A stretch of DNA of 64,000 bases from SABI01 sp963678555 (GTDB lineage: Bacteria; Spirochaetota; Spirochaetia; Sphaerochaetales; Sphaerochaetaceae). The stretch covers positions 655,093-719,092 of the forward strand of contig OY782871.2 of NCBI GenBank assembly GCA_963678555.2, read 5' to 3'. The notes below the pieces were generated by a model. The model searched no databases. It was not told the DNA's origin and worked only from the letters and a program-made list of their open reading frames with translations. Of the stretch, positions 18,901-25,758 are shown in pieces. The position numbers and the translations under genes are program-made. How positions within the stretch are numbered: the stretch's first letter is position 1; every line of letters starts with the position of its first letter.

Positions 18901-19824
18901 GATCCTTCACTTAACGTCTATAAACAGGGTGTGATAGGATTTCTCACAAAACCAGTGAGCAGACAGAGTCTTGATACTGCCCTGAACAAGCTCACTTCGT
19001 TCAGTGATGCAACAATGAAAAGAATTCTTATTGTTGAAGATGACACGTCTACCCGTGAGAATCTCACGAAATTACTGAAGGATCCTCATATCGAAATCGA
19101 CAGCACTGGTGAAGGGAAGACAGCCCTCGCCCTGATACAGGAACATACCTATCAATGCATCGTGCTTGATTTAGAGCTCGCGGATATGAGCGGCTATCAG
19201 GTCATAGAAAAACTACAGGAGATGAGGGGAGAAAAAGAGATTCCTCCCGTGATCATCTACACCGGTCAGGATGTACGGGAACAGGATATTCTTAAGCTCA
19301 GGGAATCACCTCAATCCATCATTCTGAAAGATGTGAATTCTGAGGAACGGTTGCTCGATGAAGTAACCCTGTTTCTCCATCAGGTTGTCAACTCCCTTGA
19401 TGAGAAAAAACGCCAGGTGCTTACACACCTGCACAACCCGGATACTGCCATAGCTGGACACAGAGTTCTCGTTGTCGATGATGATATGAGAACGTTGTTC
19501 GCAGTTGCAAAAACGTTGAGCAGGCACGGATTGCAGGTAGTTAAGGCGGAGTCGGGTACAAAGGCACTTTCCCTGATAGAATCCGACCTGCATTTCGATC
19601 TGGTCCTTATGGATATCATGATGCCCGAGATGGACGGATTCGAGACTATTGAGAAACTGAGAATGTTGCCCCAGGGCACTTCCCTTCCAATCATTGCATT
19701 GACAGCAAAAGCAATGAAGGGAGATAGAGAAAAGTGTATCAGAGCCGGTGCGAATGACTACCTGTCAAAACCGATTGATGTTGACAAACTGCTGTCTCTG
19801 ATTCGCGTGTGGCTGTATACATAG
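15946..19824 (+). CDS. Hybrid sensor histidine kinase with three receiver domains
   Basis: 1,292 residues. Domain order: membrane segment (~12-34); extracytoplasmic Cache-like sensor (~35-280, with WWIKTKELGYYADSIREN); second membrane segment (~288-308); HAMP; a GAF-like domain (~370-520); a Glu/Gln-rich coiled coil (~525-610); HisKA with phosphoacceptor His626 in SHELRTPLN; HATPase (DTGIGIP near 775, GGTGLGLTI near 806). Three receivers follow with Asp953 (ILDLHLPEMDG), Asp1075 (VLDLELADMSG) and Asp1223 (LMDIMMPEMDG). All key residues are intact. It overlaps the binding lipoprotein gene and is followed at 12 bp by cheR. The three receivers suggest branching or multi-step phosphorelay, possibly to the HD-GYP regulator. 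Confidence 0.95.
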   Translation: MNKKHSWSIGTRLFTGFFLFCILLAGIGYYTTQSSMATLAEHTKEHTLYVAEKMRSDFEIEIDRKRRMLFLYTIGSRIWESTNPAQRLQEDLIEGIEKEYGLRIFNRAILTDSEGNCIADTRNLATGNLADQTWWIKTKELGYYADSIRENSDSEEMNVYFPLSVQILDEENRFAGILSVDINLSVFTQQMATSALPHRTSQVRILSSSGRLLFSTQPYIPHSDITGKSFWNMLKDKDTGFFIDDESGFQKSFGFSKLENSHRASPWYFLVDSHMDEVFRSALDLQRTNYIILGFVILLGMTLAYFISRTITKPLFALKTVVEQVGPENLTLRTNISSSDEVGRIASSFDTMMDLLQNQAESLTQQNWIETGQNTIGKTMRKAKGIPQLCTKVLTDVAHYMNASIGACYVEENGILHRKGSYAFLKGKNTPDSYALNEGLVGQTAAEGVMRVIEQFPDDYLFIGSSIGSGSPRTLVEVPVILNEKVKGVIELGFITDPPPFWKELITAVARDFAVSLDSLQKAEMERRLLRTTEEQKQELQSQQEELRVTNEELEEQTERLRLSEDHLKQQQAELENTNAELEEKNVALKEKQETIERSRRDLIAKAEELNRESRYKSDFLSNMSHELRTPLNSLLLLSQDLMNNEPNNLNEEQIESAQIIYNGGKDLLALINQILDMSKIEAGKMELHPETFRVENFRNILEHTFSRMAEEKGIEFTIEMDPKAPKQIVTDVMRVEQILRNLVSNAIKFTEKGSVHVHFSREIQGHNQMLGIRVIDTGIGIPQEQQKDIFSAFHQGESGTSRRFGGTGLGLTITRELTGLLGGTLSLESVKGEGTAFTVLLPLSMTTQTQPSPDSSRQSEPDQLSAGQSGEFLPHSIPTENVQEEYTPPVKDDRAKLKDGVKTILVIEDDIRFLSTVMKQCKARGFNCISESSGKRGLKSARTYHPDGIILDLHLPEMDGYQVLEQLKNDTDIRHIPVHIISVEDPSLNVYKQGVIGFLTKPVSRQSLDTALNKLTSFSDATMKRILIVEDDTSTRENLTKLLKDPHIEIDSTGEGKTALALIQEHTYQCIVLDLELADMSGYQVIEKLQEMRGEKEIPPVIIYTGQDVREQDILKLRESPQSIILKDVNSEERLLDEVTLFLHQVVNSLDEKKRQVLTHLHNPDTAIAGHRVLVVDDDMRTLFAVAKTLSRHGLQVVKAESGTKALSLIESDLHFDLVLMDIMMPEMDGFETIEKLRMLPQGTSLPIIALTAKAMKGDREKCIRAGANDYLSKPIDVDKLLSLIRVWLYT

Positions 19825-19836
19825 GCGGGGACCTGT

Positions 19837-20676
19837 ATGAACGATCATAGAGTCGAGGAAATGGAACTTGATATCCTGATACAGGCAGTGTATACACGAT
19901 ATGGGTATGATTTCAGGTCGTACACCAGATCGTCATTCAGACGACGCGTTAAAATATTCATGCAGGAACGGAATCTCCAGCAGATATCAGAGATAATACC
20001 TCTCCTTCTTAAAAATGAGGAGGCTTTCTCAGAATTTGTTCAGCAGATTTCTGTCCCTGTCTCAGACATGTTCCGTGACCCTGAAGTATATCACTCCTTG
20101 AGAAATACGGTCTTCCCGGTGCTAAAAACGTACCCATTCGTAAAGATCTGGTCAGCTGGCTGTGCAACTGGTGAAGAAGCCTACTCTCTTGCAATTCTCG
20201 CTCTAGAATCCGGTCTGAACGGACACACCAGAATCTATGCTACTGATTATAATGATAGAGCAATCAATACCGGGAAACGTGGAATATATGATATAGCACG
20301 GATGAAGGACTTCACCAGGAATTATCAGGCTTCAGGGGGAAAGGAAGAATTTTCCAGCTATTACACTACTGCATACAATAAGGCGATACTGAAAGATCCG
20401 GTCAGGAAGATGGTCACCTTCTCGAATCATAATCTCACACAGGACGGCGTATTTGGAGAGATGCACCTTATCCTCTGCAGAAATGTCCTCATCTACTTCG
20501 ATCGATCCCTGCAGGAACATGTGTTATCGCTGGTTACAGACAGTCTCAGCCAGAGAGGATTCCTGTGCCTCGGGTTCCATGAGAACCTGCGGTTCAGTGA
20601 AGTCAAAACCTACTATTCAGCTCTGGACGAGAAATTGCGGATCTATCGGAAAGAAGCCTATGGAGGAGGTTGCTGA
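19837..20676 (+). CDS. cheR: CheR-type SAM-dependent protein-glutamate methyltransferase
   Basis: 279 residues. An N-terminal helical part (FRSYTRSSFRRRVKIFMQE) is followed by the methyltransferase core. Motif I is IWSAGCATGEEAYSLAI. Later motifs include IYATDYNDRAINTGKRGIY and LILCRNVLIYFDRSLQEHV. CheR normally methylates glutamates in chemoreceptor coiled coils. No chemoreceptor gene is present here; the gene lies directly between a hybrid kinase and cheB, so a kinase coiled coil is a plausible substrate. It abuts cheB (stop at 20676, next ATG at 20677). Confidence 0.93.
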   Translation: MNDHRVEEMELDILIQAVYTRYGYDFRSYTRSSFRRRVKIFMQERNLQQISEIIPLLLKNEEAFSEFVQQISVPVSDMFRDPEVYHSLRNTVFPVLKTYPFVKIWSAGCATGEEAYSLAILALESGLNGHTRIYATDYNDRAINTGKRGIYDIARMKDFTRNYQASGGKEEFSSYYTTAYNKAILKDPVRKMVTFSNHNLTQDGVFGEMHLILCRNVLIYFDRSLQEHVLSLVTDSLSQRGFLCLGFHENLRFSEVKTYYSALDEKLRIYRKEAYGGGC

Positions 20677-21270
20677 ATGAAGATCGTGGTCATGGGAGCG
20701 TCCTTCGGCGGACTGCATGCAATAACGACCATCCTCTCAGGTCTACCGGCACAGTTCTCCCTTCCCATTCTTGTCGTACAGCACATCGGAGTACCGGAGG
20801 GGCTCTCCCTTGCGAACAATTTGAAAAAACGACTGAACAAGCCGATTTATCAGGGAGAACCTTTCATGGAGGTTACGAAAGGTCACATCTATATAGCTCC
20901 TGCAGAATACCATATGATGGTTGAAAAGGACCTCACGCTATCTCTGTCAGTCGATGAGAAAGTGAACTACGCCAGACCCTCCATCGATGTTCTTTTTGAA
21001 AGTGCAGCCTACTCGTTTCCGGGGGAAACCATCGGCATTCTTCTCACTGGAGCGAACAATGACGGAGCTCGGGGATTACACATGATCAAGGAAAGCGGCG
21101 GTATCACAATCGTTGAATCGCCGGAAACCGCCTTCAGCCCCACTATGCCTGCCAGTGCTATTTCCCTGTTCACCCCCGACTATATACTGTCACTTCCGTT
21201 AATCGCACCGGAGTTATGTTCACTTACAGGAGACATTGATGAACTACACACAAAATATTCTTATAGTTGA
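20677..21270 (+). CDS. cheB: Stand-alone CheB-type protein-glutamate methylesterase
   Basis: 197 residues containing only the methylesterase domain, without the receiver that regulates chemotaxis CheB. The catalytic Ser lies in MGASFGGLHA (Ser9), the His in ILVVQHIG, and the Asp in LLTGANNDGARGL. It would remove methyl esters added by the neighbouring CheR and may also deamidate Gln. Lacking a receiver, its activity must be controlled in another way. The start has GAGGAGG upstream. Its end overlaps the following kinase gene by 32 bp. Confidence 0.93.
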   Translation: MKIVVMGASFGGLHAITTILSGLPAQFSLPILVVQHIGVPEGLSLANNLKKRLNKPIYQGEPFMEVTKGHIYIAPAEYHMMVEKDLTLSLSVDEKVNYARPSIDVLFESAAYSFPGETIGILLTGANNDGARGLHMIKESGGITIVESPETAFSPTMPASAISLFTPDYILSLPLIAPELCSLTGDIDELHTKYSYS

Positions 21271-22966
21271 TGACACTCCGGAAAATCTGTTTATACTCGA
21301 ACGTGTGCTACGCAGGTTGCCTGCACATATTATCCGGGCGTCGAGCGGTCAGGAGGCACTGATCGCTGCTCTCAATAATAACCTGGCACTCGCAATTCTG
21401 GATGTTCAGATGCCTGAGATGGATGGATATGAACTTGCTTCCCTTCTAAGAGAACATGATGATTTTCGCACACTTCCGATAATTTTTGTATCAGCAGTCT
21501 ACTCTGATGAACACCATGTGTTCAAAGGCTACGAAGCAGGTGCTGTTGATTTTATCGTCAAACCCTTCGATGCTTCCCAGTTGCTCTCAAAAGTGAAGGT
21601 ATTCCTTGCTCTCCAAAAGACTCATCTCGAACTGCAACAGAAAGTCGAGGAACTCGCTCTTTCAGAAAGCCGATTTCAGACCCTTGTAAAAACAATTCCC
21701 GACATAGTTTTCCGCATTGATGTACAGGGAACGTTCGTATTCATCAACAACGCGGTCCGAATCCTCGGATATACACCTGAAGAGCTGCTCCACAAGCAGT
21801 ATGAAATACTCATCCACCCTGAAGACATACAAAACAATTCCTATCTCTGCAATACAAAGAGGGAGGGCTCAAAGAAGATTATCAGCAGGGAGCAACTGGC
21901 TGATACAAAGAGGGTAGAAAAAATCGAGCTGAGACTCCTTTCAAAACCTGATATCAATGAGGCCACTAAAGAAACTCACGATGAGTTCACATATCATGGG
22001 CATCATATTCTTTACACCGAAGCCTCCTGTTCTGACATATATCATGTGCTGCCTTCCGGGGAGGGATATCAATTTCTTGGAACTGTTGGTGTTCTCCGTG
22101 ATATCACTGACAGGAAAAAGACAGAGAAGGAACTGATCCTCTATAGAGAACATCTTGAAAATCTTGTTGAAGAGAGAACGAAGAAGCTGAAAGAGGAGAT
22201 CGATGAGAGGCAGAAATCCGAGCAGAAGAGACGACAGCTTGAATCAATGCTCATGCAGCAACAACGCCTTGAATCAATAGGGACGTTAGCCGGAGGTGTT
22301 GCTCATGAAATCAATAATCCGATAAACGGAATCATGAATTATGCCCAGCTGATTGTTGATGCTGGAGCGGAAGGAGCAACCTCTGATTTTGCTGAAGCCA
22401 TCATAGAGGAGACCACCCGTGTATCAAAAATAGTGAGAAACCTTCTTCAGTTTGCAAGAGCGGACAAGGGGATGGGAATGGAGGAGGCCTCTCCTCAAGA
22501 CATGATTGAATATGTGGTTTCGTTAGTAAAAACGATCATGCGACACGACCAGATTGCATTGCTACTGGAGGAACCGGTACAGCCGATACCATCGGTTACC
22601 TGCAGGAAAAACGAAATAGAACAAGTGATAATGAATCTGCTGACGAATGCCTGCGACGCTCTGAACACCCGGTATACCGGGTATGATGAGAATAAAACAG
22701 TGAAGATATCCATCTCTACAGGCTCTCTCGACGGGAAACCTTCAGTGCTCTGGACTGTAGAGGACCATGGAACCGGCATCCCTGAAGATGTCCTTCCTTT
22801 TATCTTTGATCCATTCTTCACGACCAAGGACCGCACAAAAGGAACAGGACTCGGTCTTTCGATCAGTCATGGGATTGTAATGGATCATAATGGAGACCTG
22901 AGGGTAGAATCAAACCCGGGAGAATACACACGATTCACGTTAGAATTACCGACCGAACAGTCATGA
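21239..22966 (+). CDS. Receiver-PAS-histidine kinase
   Basis: 575 residues from the ATG at 21239, which has AGGAG 6 nt upstream (an in-frame TTG lies 3 nt earlier). The N-terminal receiver has Asp55 (AILDVQMPEMDG) and the lysine in DFIVKPFD. A PAS domain follows (SRFQTLVKTIPDIVFRIDVQ, then ILGYTPEELL). Then come a coiled coil and a kinase of the HEINNPINGI type with His356. The ATP-binding domain shows DHGTGIPEDVLPFIFDPFF and GTGLGLSISHGI. No membrane segment is seen, so it is cytoplasmic. It can both receive phosphate from the upstream hybrid kinase and act as a kinase. It closes the signalling block. Confidence 0.94.
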   Translation: MNYTQNILIVDDTPENLFILERVLRRLPAHIIRASSGQEALIAALNNNLALAILDVQMPEMDGYELASLLREHDDFRTLPIIFVSAVYSDEHHVFKGYEAGAVDFIVKPFDASQLLSKVKVFLALQKTHLELQQKVEELALSESRFQTLVKTIPDIVFRIDVQGTFVFINNAVRILGYTPEELLHKQYEILIHPEDIQNNSYLCNTKREGSKKIISREQLADTKRVEKIELRLLSKPDINEATKETHDEFTYHGHHILYTEASCSDIYHVLPSGEGYQFLGTVGVLRDITDRKKTEKELILYREHLENLVEERTKKLKEEIDERQKSEQKRRQLESMLMQQQRLESIGTLAGGVAHEINNPINGIMNYAQLIVDAGAEGATSDFAEAIIEETTRVSKIVRNLLQFARADKGMGMEEASPQDMIEYVVSLVKTIMRHDQIALLLEEPVQPIPSVTCRKNEIEQVIMNLLTNACDALNTRYTGYDENKTVKISISTGSLDGKPSVLWTVEDHGTGIPEDVLPFIFDPFFTTKDRTKGTGLGLSISHGIVMDHNGDLRVESNPGEYTRFTLELPTEQS

Positions 22967-23110
22967 AAGAAACAGGTTGAATCGAAGAATTCAATGTACT
23001 CAACCGAGAGAATCGCTTAATTCCACAGGAAGGCACCAGATGTAGAAAGGTGTGTATGTGAAAGTCAATGTCTTCACCCCCGTGCCTGCAAACTCATCAT
23101 ACCGCGCACA

Positions 23111-23162
23111 CTCAGATCCTGTAAGGTATACCTGTCACCAAGGAGATACTCATCCATCCTTC
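23111..23162. repeat. 52-bp direct repeat, left copy
   Basis: Identical over 52 bp to 24857-24908. On the minus strand both copies encode RMDEYLLGDRYTLQDL, so this is a truncated duplicate of part of the broken gene at 24496-24993. The pair brackets the third ATPase gene. Confidence 0.85.
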
Positions 23163-23243
23163 GCCTGATGGTCATCTCGAGGATGGTGCTCAGGAATACC
23201 AGGAAGATCTTGTATCCAAGAGGCTCCTGCATATGTATGTATA

Positions 23244-23285
23244 TTGACAATTTGCATATTAGAATTTATAATTCCAATATGCAAA
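23244..23285 (+). promoter_or_regulatory. Consensus promoter with start-codon palindrome (predicted leaderless)
   Basis: TTGACA (23244-23249), exactly 17 bp, then TATAAT (23267-23272): a full consensus sigma-70 promoter. The ATG of ATPase 3 is 6 nt further on, at the expected transcription start. No Shine-Dalgarno is possible, so the mRNA should be leaderless. A palindrome with 16-bp arms and one mismatch (23251-23266 with 23270-23285, spacer TAT) covers the -10 and the start codon. It is well placed for repression of this very strong promoter. Confidence 0.75.
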
Positions 23286-24442
23286 AAATAGTTGAAAGAA
23301 ATATAGAAAGTACACTCATTCAACGGCTGTCACATAATCCAGCAGTAGCGTTGCTGGGAGCTCGTCAGGTGGGCAAGTCTACCCTTGCAAAAAAACTGAT
23401 TAGCACGGTACCCGGTGCCTTATACCTTGATCTGGAGAAAAGTTCCGACCGGATGAAACTGTCTGCAGAGCCTGAGTTATTTCTCAATCTGAATAGAGGA
23501 AAGCTCATCTGCTTAGACGAAATTCAAATGCTGCCCGAGATTTTCAGCACTCTGCGCGCTTTCATTGACAGCGAGAACAGGAACAAGCAATTCCTTATTC
23601 TGGGTTCTGCATCACGAGATCTGATCAGACAAAGTAGTGAAACTCTTGCTGGTAGAATTTCATATATTGAAATCACTCCATTTTCCCGTTCAGAGATTCC
23701 TGCTTACATACATCAGGAGGACCACTGGGTAAAAGGCGGATATCCACGAGCAATCCTTCAGAAAGATGATGATGAGTCTTTTGCCTGGCGCTGGAATTAT
23801 ATAAAAACGTTCTTGGAACGTGATATTCCCCAACTTGGGTTTTCTATTCCCGCACGGTCACTGGAACGGCTCTGGATGATGCTTGCTCATTCACACGGTC
23901 AAATAATTAATTATTCAAATATCGGCAGGTCACTTGGCGTATCGCACCATACCGTGAAGTCATATATAGATATTCTTGAACAGACATATATTATCCGAAC
24001 CCTCATGCCTTTCTCCACAAATTTTGGAAAACGGTTAATAAAATCTCCTAAAGTATATATTCGGGATACTGGACTCCTGCATACCTTGCTTGGAATAGAA
24101 AACATGAATGATTTACTGGGACATCCTGTATCCGGGAGTTCTTTTGAATCCTATGTGATAGAAAACATCACCACTGAGTTGTCGGGATGGAAGGCTTCAT
24201 TTTATCGCGATTCTACAGCGAATGAGGTTGATCTAGTTCTGGAACGACACAATCGAAGGATTGCTGTGGAAATAAAGAGTTCAATGGCTCCAAAACCAGA
24301 GAAAGGATTCTGGAATGCCGTAAAATTCCTCAATCCTGATGAGTTGTGGATAATTGGACAGGTCGATTCAACGTACCCCGGTCCCCACAACAGTACAATT
24401 ACCAATCTGAATAATTTCCTTTCCATGTTCAGGAACACATAG
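23279..24442 (+). CDS. AAA ATPase with DUF4143 and C-terminal nuclease-like fold (ATPase 3)
   Basis: 387 residues from the ATG at 23279, chosen because the longer in-frame extension (from 23168) has no protein character and the promoter ends at this ATG. Walker A is GARQVGKST (27-35), Walker B KLICLDEIQ (ending near 83), with a sensor-like ILGSASRDLIRQ. DUF4143 follows (WNYIKTFLERDIPQLGF, then a helix-turn-helix-like SNIGRSLGVSHHTVKSYI). The C-terminal core NEVDLVLERHNRRIAVEIKSS is an intact-looking PD-(D/E)XK motif. The gene is AT-rich and lies between 52-bp direct repeats. Cellular function unknown; family members are often in mobile or toxin-antitoxin-like settings. Confidence 0.82.
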   Translation: MQKIVERNIESTLIQRLSHNPAVALLGARQVGKSTLAKKLISTVPGALYLDLEKSSDRMKLSAEPELFLNLNRGKLICLDEIQMLPEIFSTLRAFIDSENRNKQFLILGSASRDLIRQSSETLAGRISYIEITPFSRSEIPAYIHQEDHWVKGGYPRAILQKDDDESFAWRWNYIKTFLERDIPQLGFSIPARSLERLWMMLAHSHGQIINYSNIGRSLGVSHHTVKSYIDILEQTYIIRTLMPFSTNFGKRLIKSPKVYIRDTGLLHTLLGIENMNDLLGHPVSGSSFESYVIENITTELSGWKASFYRDSTANEVDLVLERHNRRIAVEIKSSMAPKPEKGFWNAVKFLNPDELWIIGQVDSTYPGPHNSTITNLNNFLSMFRNT

Positions 24443-24495
24443 AAATCGAGTATAGTCACCTGTACAGAACACACATTCGGATGAAAATGGTCGAA

Positions 24496-24993
24496 CTATT
24501 TCACAGGATGAAGGTTTGTGGAAAGCAGGTACCTGATAGAGAATCGAAGATGGAGGTCTTCAGCAATCCACTCAGGAACCGGGGTGCAACGGTGATCGAA
24601 GCGCACAAACACCCCAGCACCGCCGGTATACACGTCCTGAATTTCCCGATTTTCGTACATCGAGATCCTGAGGCTCACTTTCCGCTTGAACAGTTTCTGC
24701 TCAACCAGCTTCGGAATGTCGTCTCTGAGTTCGGTTTCCTTAGCCACTTTGAAGATGCAGAAGAGTTTCTACGTTTCGATCGGCAGGTCACACCAGTGCC
24801 CCTTGTCGAAGGTCTTGCCAGCGGGTTTGCGCCACTTGTCATTGAAGATCTCATCTCTCAGATCCTGTAAGGTATACCTGTCACCAAGGAGATACTCATC
24901 CATCCTTCTCCCTGAATCGGTCAGTTCCCTCTTGCATGGAGAAACTTCCTGGCACCTGCAGCTTTCACCGACATGCACATACGTACGTTTCAA
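24496..24993 (-). pseudogene. Unrecognised gene interrupted by an in-frame stop
   Basis: One reading frame runs from an ATG at 24993 to 24496 with a single TAG at 24771-24769. Before the stop: MKRTYVHVGES and GRRMDEYLLGDRYTLQDL, then EIFNDKWRKPAGK. After it: AKETELRDDIPKLVEQ, FKRKVSLRISMYENREI and GGAGVFVRFDHR. Both halves look protein-like and share the frame, so a nonsense mutation is the simplest reading. Two separate small genes are possible, as is the opposing plus-strand frame at 24481-24870. A 52-bp piece is duplicated at 23111-23162. No family recognised. Confidence 0.4.
24857..24908. repeat. 52-bp direct repeat, right copy
   Basis: Identical to 23111-23162; this copy lies inside the broken minus-strand gene and is therefore probably the original. 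Confidence 0.85.
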
Positions 24994-25025
24994 TATTGTA
25001 ACACGTACGTATATAGTCTAGTATA
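24979..25025 (+). promoter_or_regulatory. Promoter and operator palindrome of the toxin-antitoxin pair
   Basis: A perfect 10-bp inverted repeat (ATACGTACGT, 24979-24988, with 25003-25012) overlaps a promoter-like TTGTAA (24996-25001), 17 bp, TAGTAT (25019-25024). Phd/YefM-type antitoxins repress their own operon by binding such palindromes, so this is the likely operator. It also lies directly upstream of the divergent broken gene. Confidence 0.6.
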
Positions 25026-25042
25026 GAGGAAGGGAGGATGCC

Positions 25043-25276
25043 ATGACCTATACAGCAACAGCATTAAGGAAATCCATATATTCGGTTCTTGATGAAATCC
25101 TGGAAACGGGGATTCCGGTCATTATTGAGCGTCATGGAAAAAAACTGAAAATCGTCCCGGAGAAACCAGTTAGTAAGCTGGACCGGCTTATTACTCGCAA
25201 CTGTGTTATAGGAGATTCGGATGATCTTCCGGATATTCACTGGGATGATCTGTGGTCAAGGGAACCTGAAATCTGA
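25043..25276 (+). CDS. Phd/YefM-like antitoxin
   Basis: 77 residues: MTYTATALRKSIYSVLDEIL, then TGIPVIIERHGKKLKIVPEK, the fold typical of Phd/YefM antitoxins (N-terminal DNA-binding part). The C-terminal tail (DDLPDIHWDDLWSREPEI) would wrap the toxin. GGAGG precedes the ATG. The stop overlaps the toxin start (TGATG). It should neutralise the PIN toxin and repress the operon through the upstream palindrome. Confidence 0.85.
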   Translation: MTYTATALRKSIYSVLDEILETGIPVIIERHGKKLKIVPEKPVSKLDRLITRNCVIGDSDDLPDIHWDDLWSREPEI

Positions 25277-25650
25277 TGCTTTTTCTTGATACACATGCAA
25301 TCATATGGCTATACAATAATGAGCTGGATAAATTCAGCAGTGCCGGAAAAGCACTGATTGAAGAAGAGAACCTTGTGTATTCGCCGATGGCAGCCTTTGA
25401 ATTGCAGTACCTGTTTGAAATACACCGGATAACCATACCGGCCGAAGATCTCCTGAAAGAGCTTTCCGATCTGATAGGTCTGGAACCTGATCCGCTGTCA
25501 TTTCTTCCCATTATTGAAACCGCAAGCGCTGCTTCCTGGACCCGTGATCCCTTTGACCGAATTATTGCAGCTCATGCGAACTACCGGGAAGCTCATCTGC
25601 TGTCGAGGGATAGGTCTGTACTGGAAAACTGCAGGTACGCCCTCTGGTAG
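25276..25650 (+). CDS. PIN-domain ribonuclease toxin (VapC-like)
   Basis: 124 residues. PIN-domain acidic residues are visible: the first Asp in MLFLDTHAIIWLY, a Glu in SPMAAFELQYLFEI, and the Asp pair in WTRDPFDRIIAAHA, with a final Asp in LLSRDRSV. Such toxins are Mg-dependent endoribonucleases that commonly cut tRNA or rRNA. It is translationally coupled to the antitoxin. This PIN type with DTHAIIWL pairs typically with Phd-like antitoxins, in agreement with the gene before it. Confidence 0.88.
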   Translation: MLFLDTHAIIWLYNNELDKFSSAGKALIEEENLVYSPMAAFELQYLFEIHRITIPAEDLLKELSDLIGLEPDPLSFLPIIETASAASWTRDPFDRIIAAHANYREAHLLSRDRSVLENCRYALW

Positions 25651-25758
25651 TGGTTTACTGTACTACAGAGATTCTTCCAAGGAACGTGTATCGTCGACAG
25701 AAACATCCTTCACACGGCAGGGTACGGGCTCGTGCCGGACACCCTCTCACCGAGATTT

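Noticed and set aside
24481..24870. 129-codon plus-strand frame opposite the broken gene
   Set aside because: It has no clear ribosome-binding site or family resemblance; the minus-strand frame is longer, has a better composition and explains the 52-bp repeat as coding DNA. Not fully excluded.
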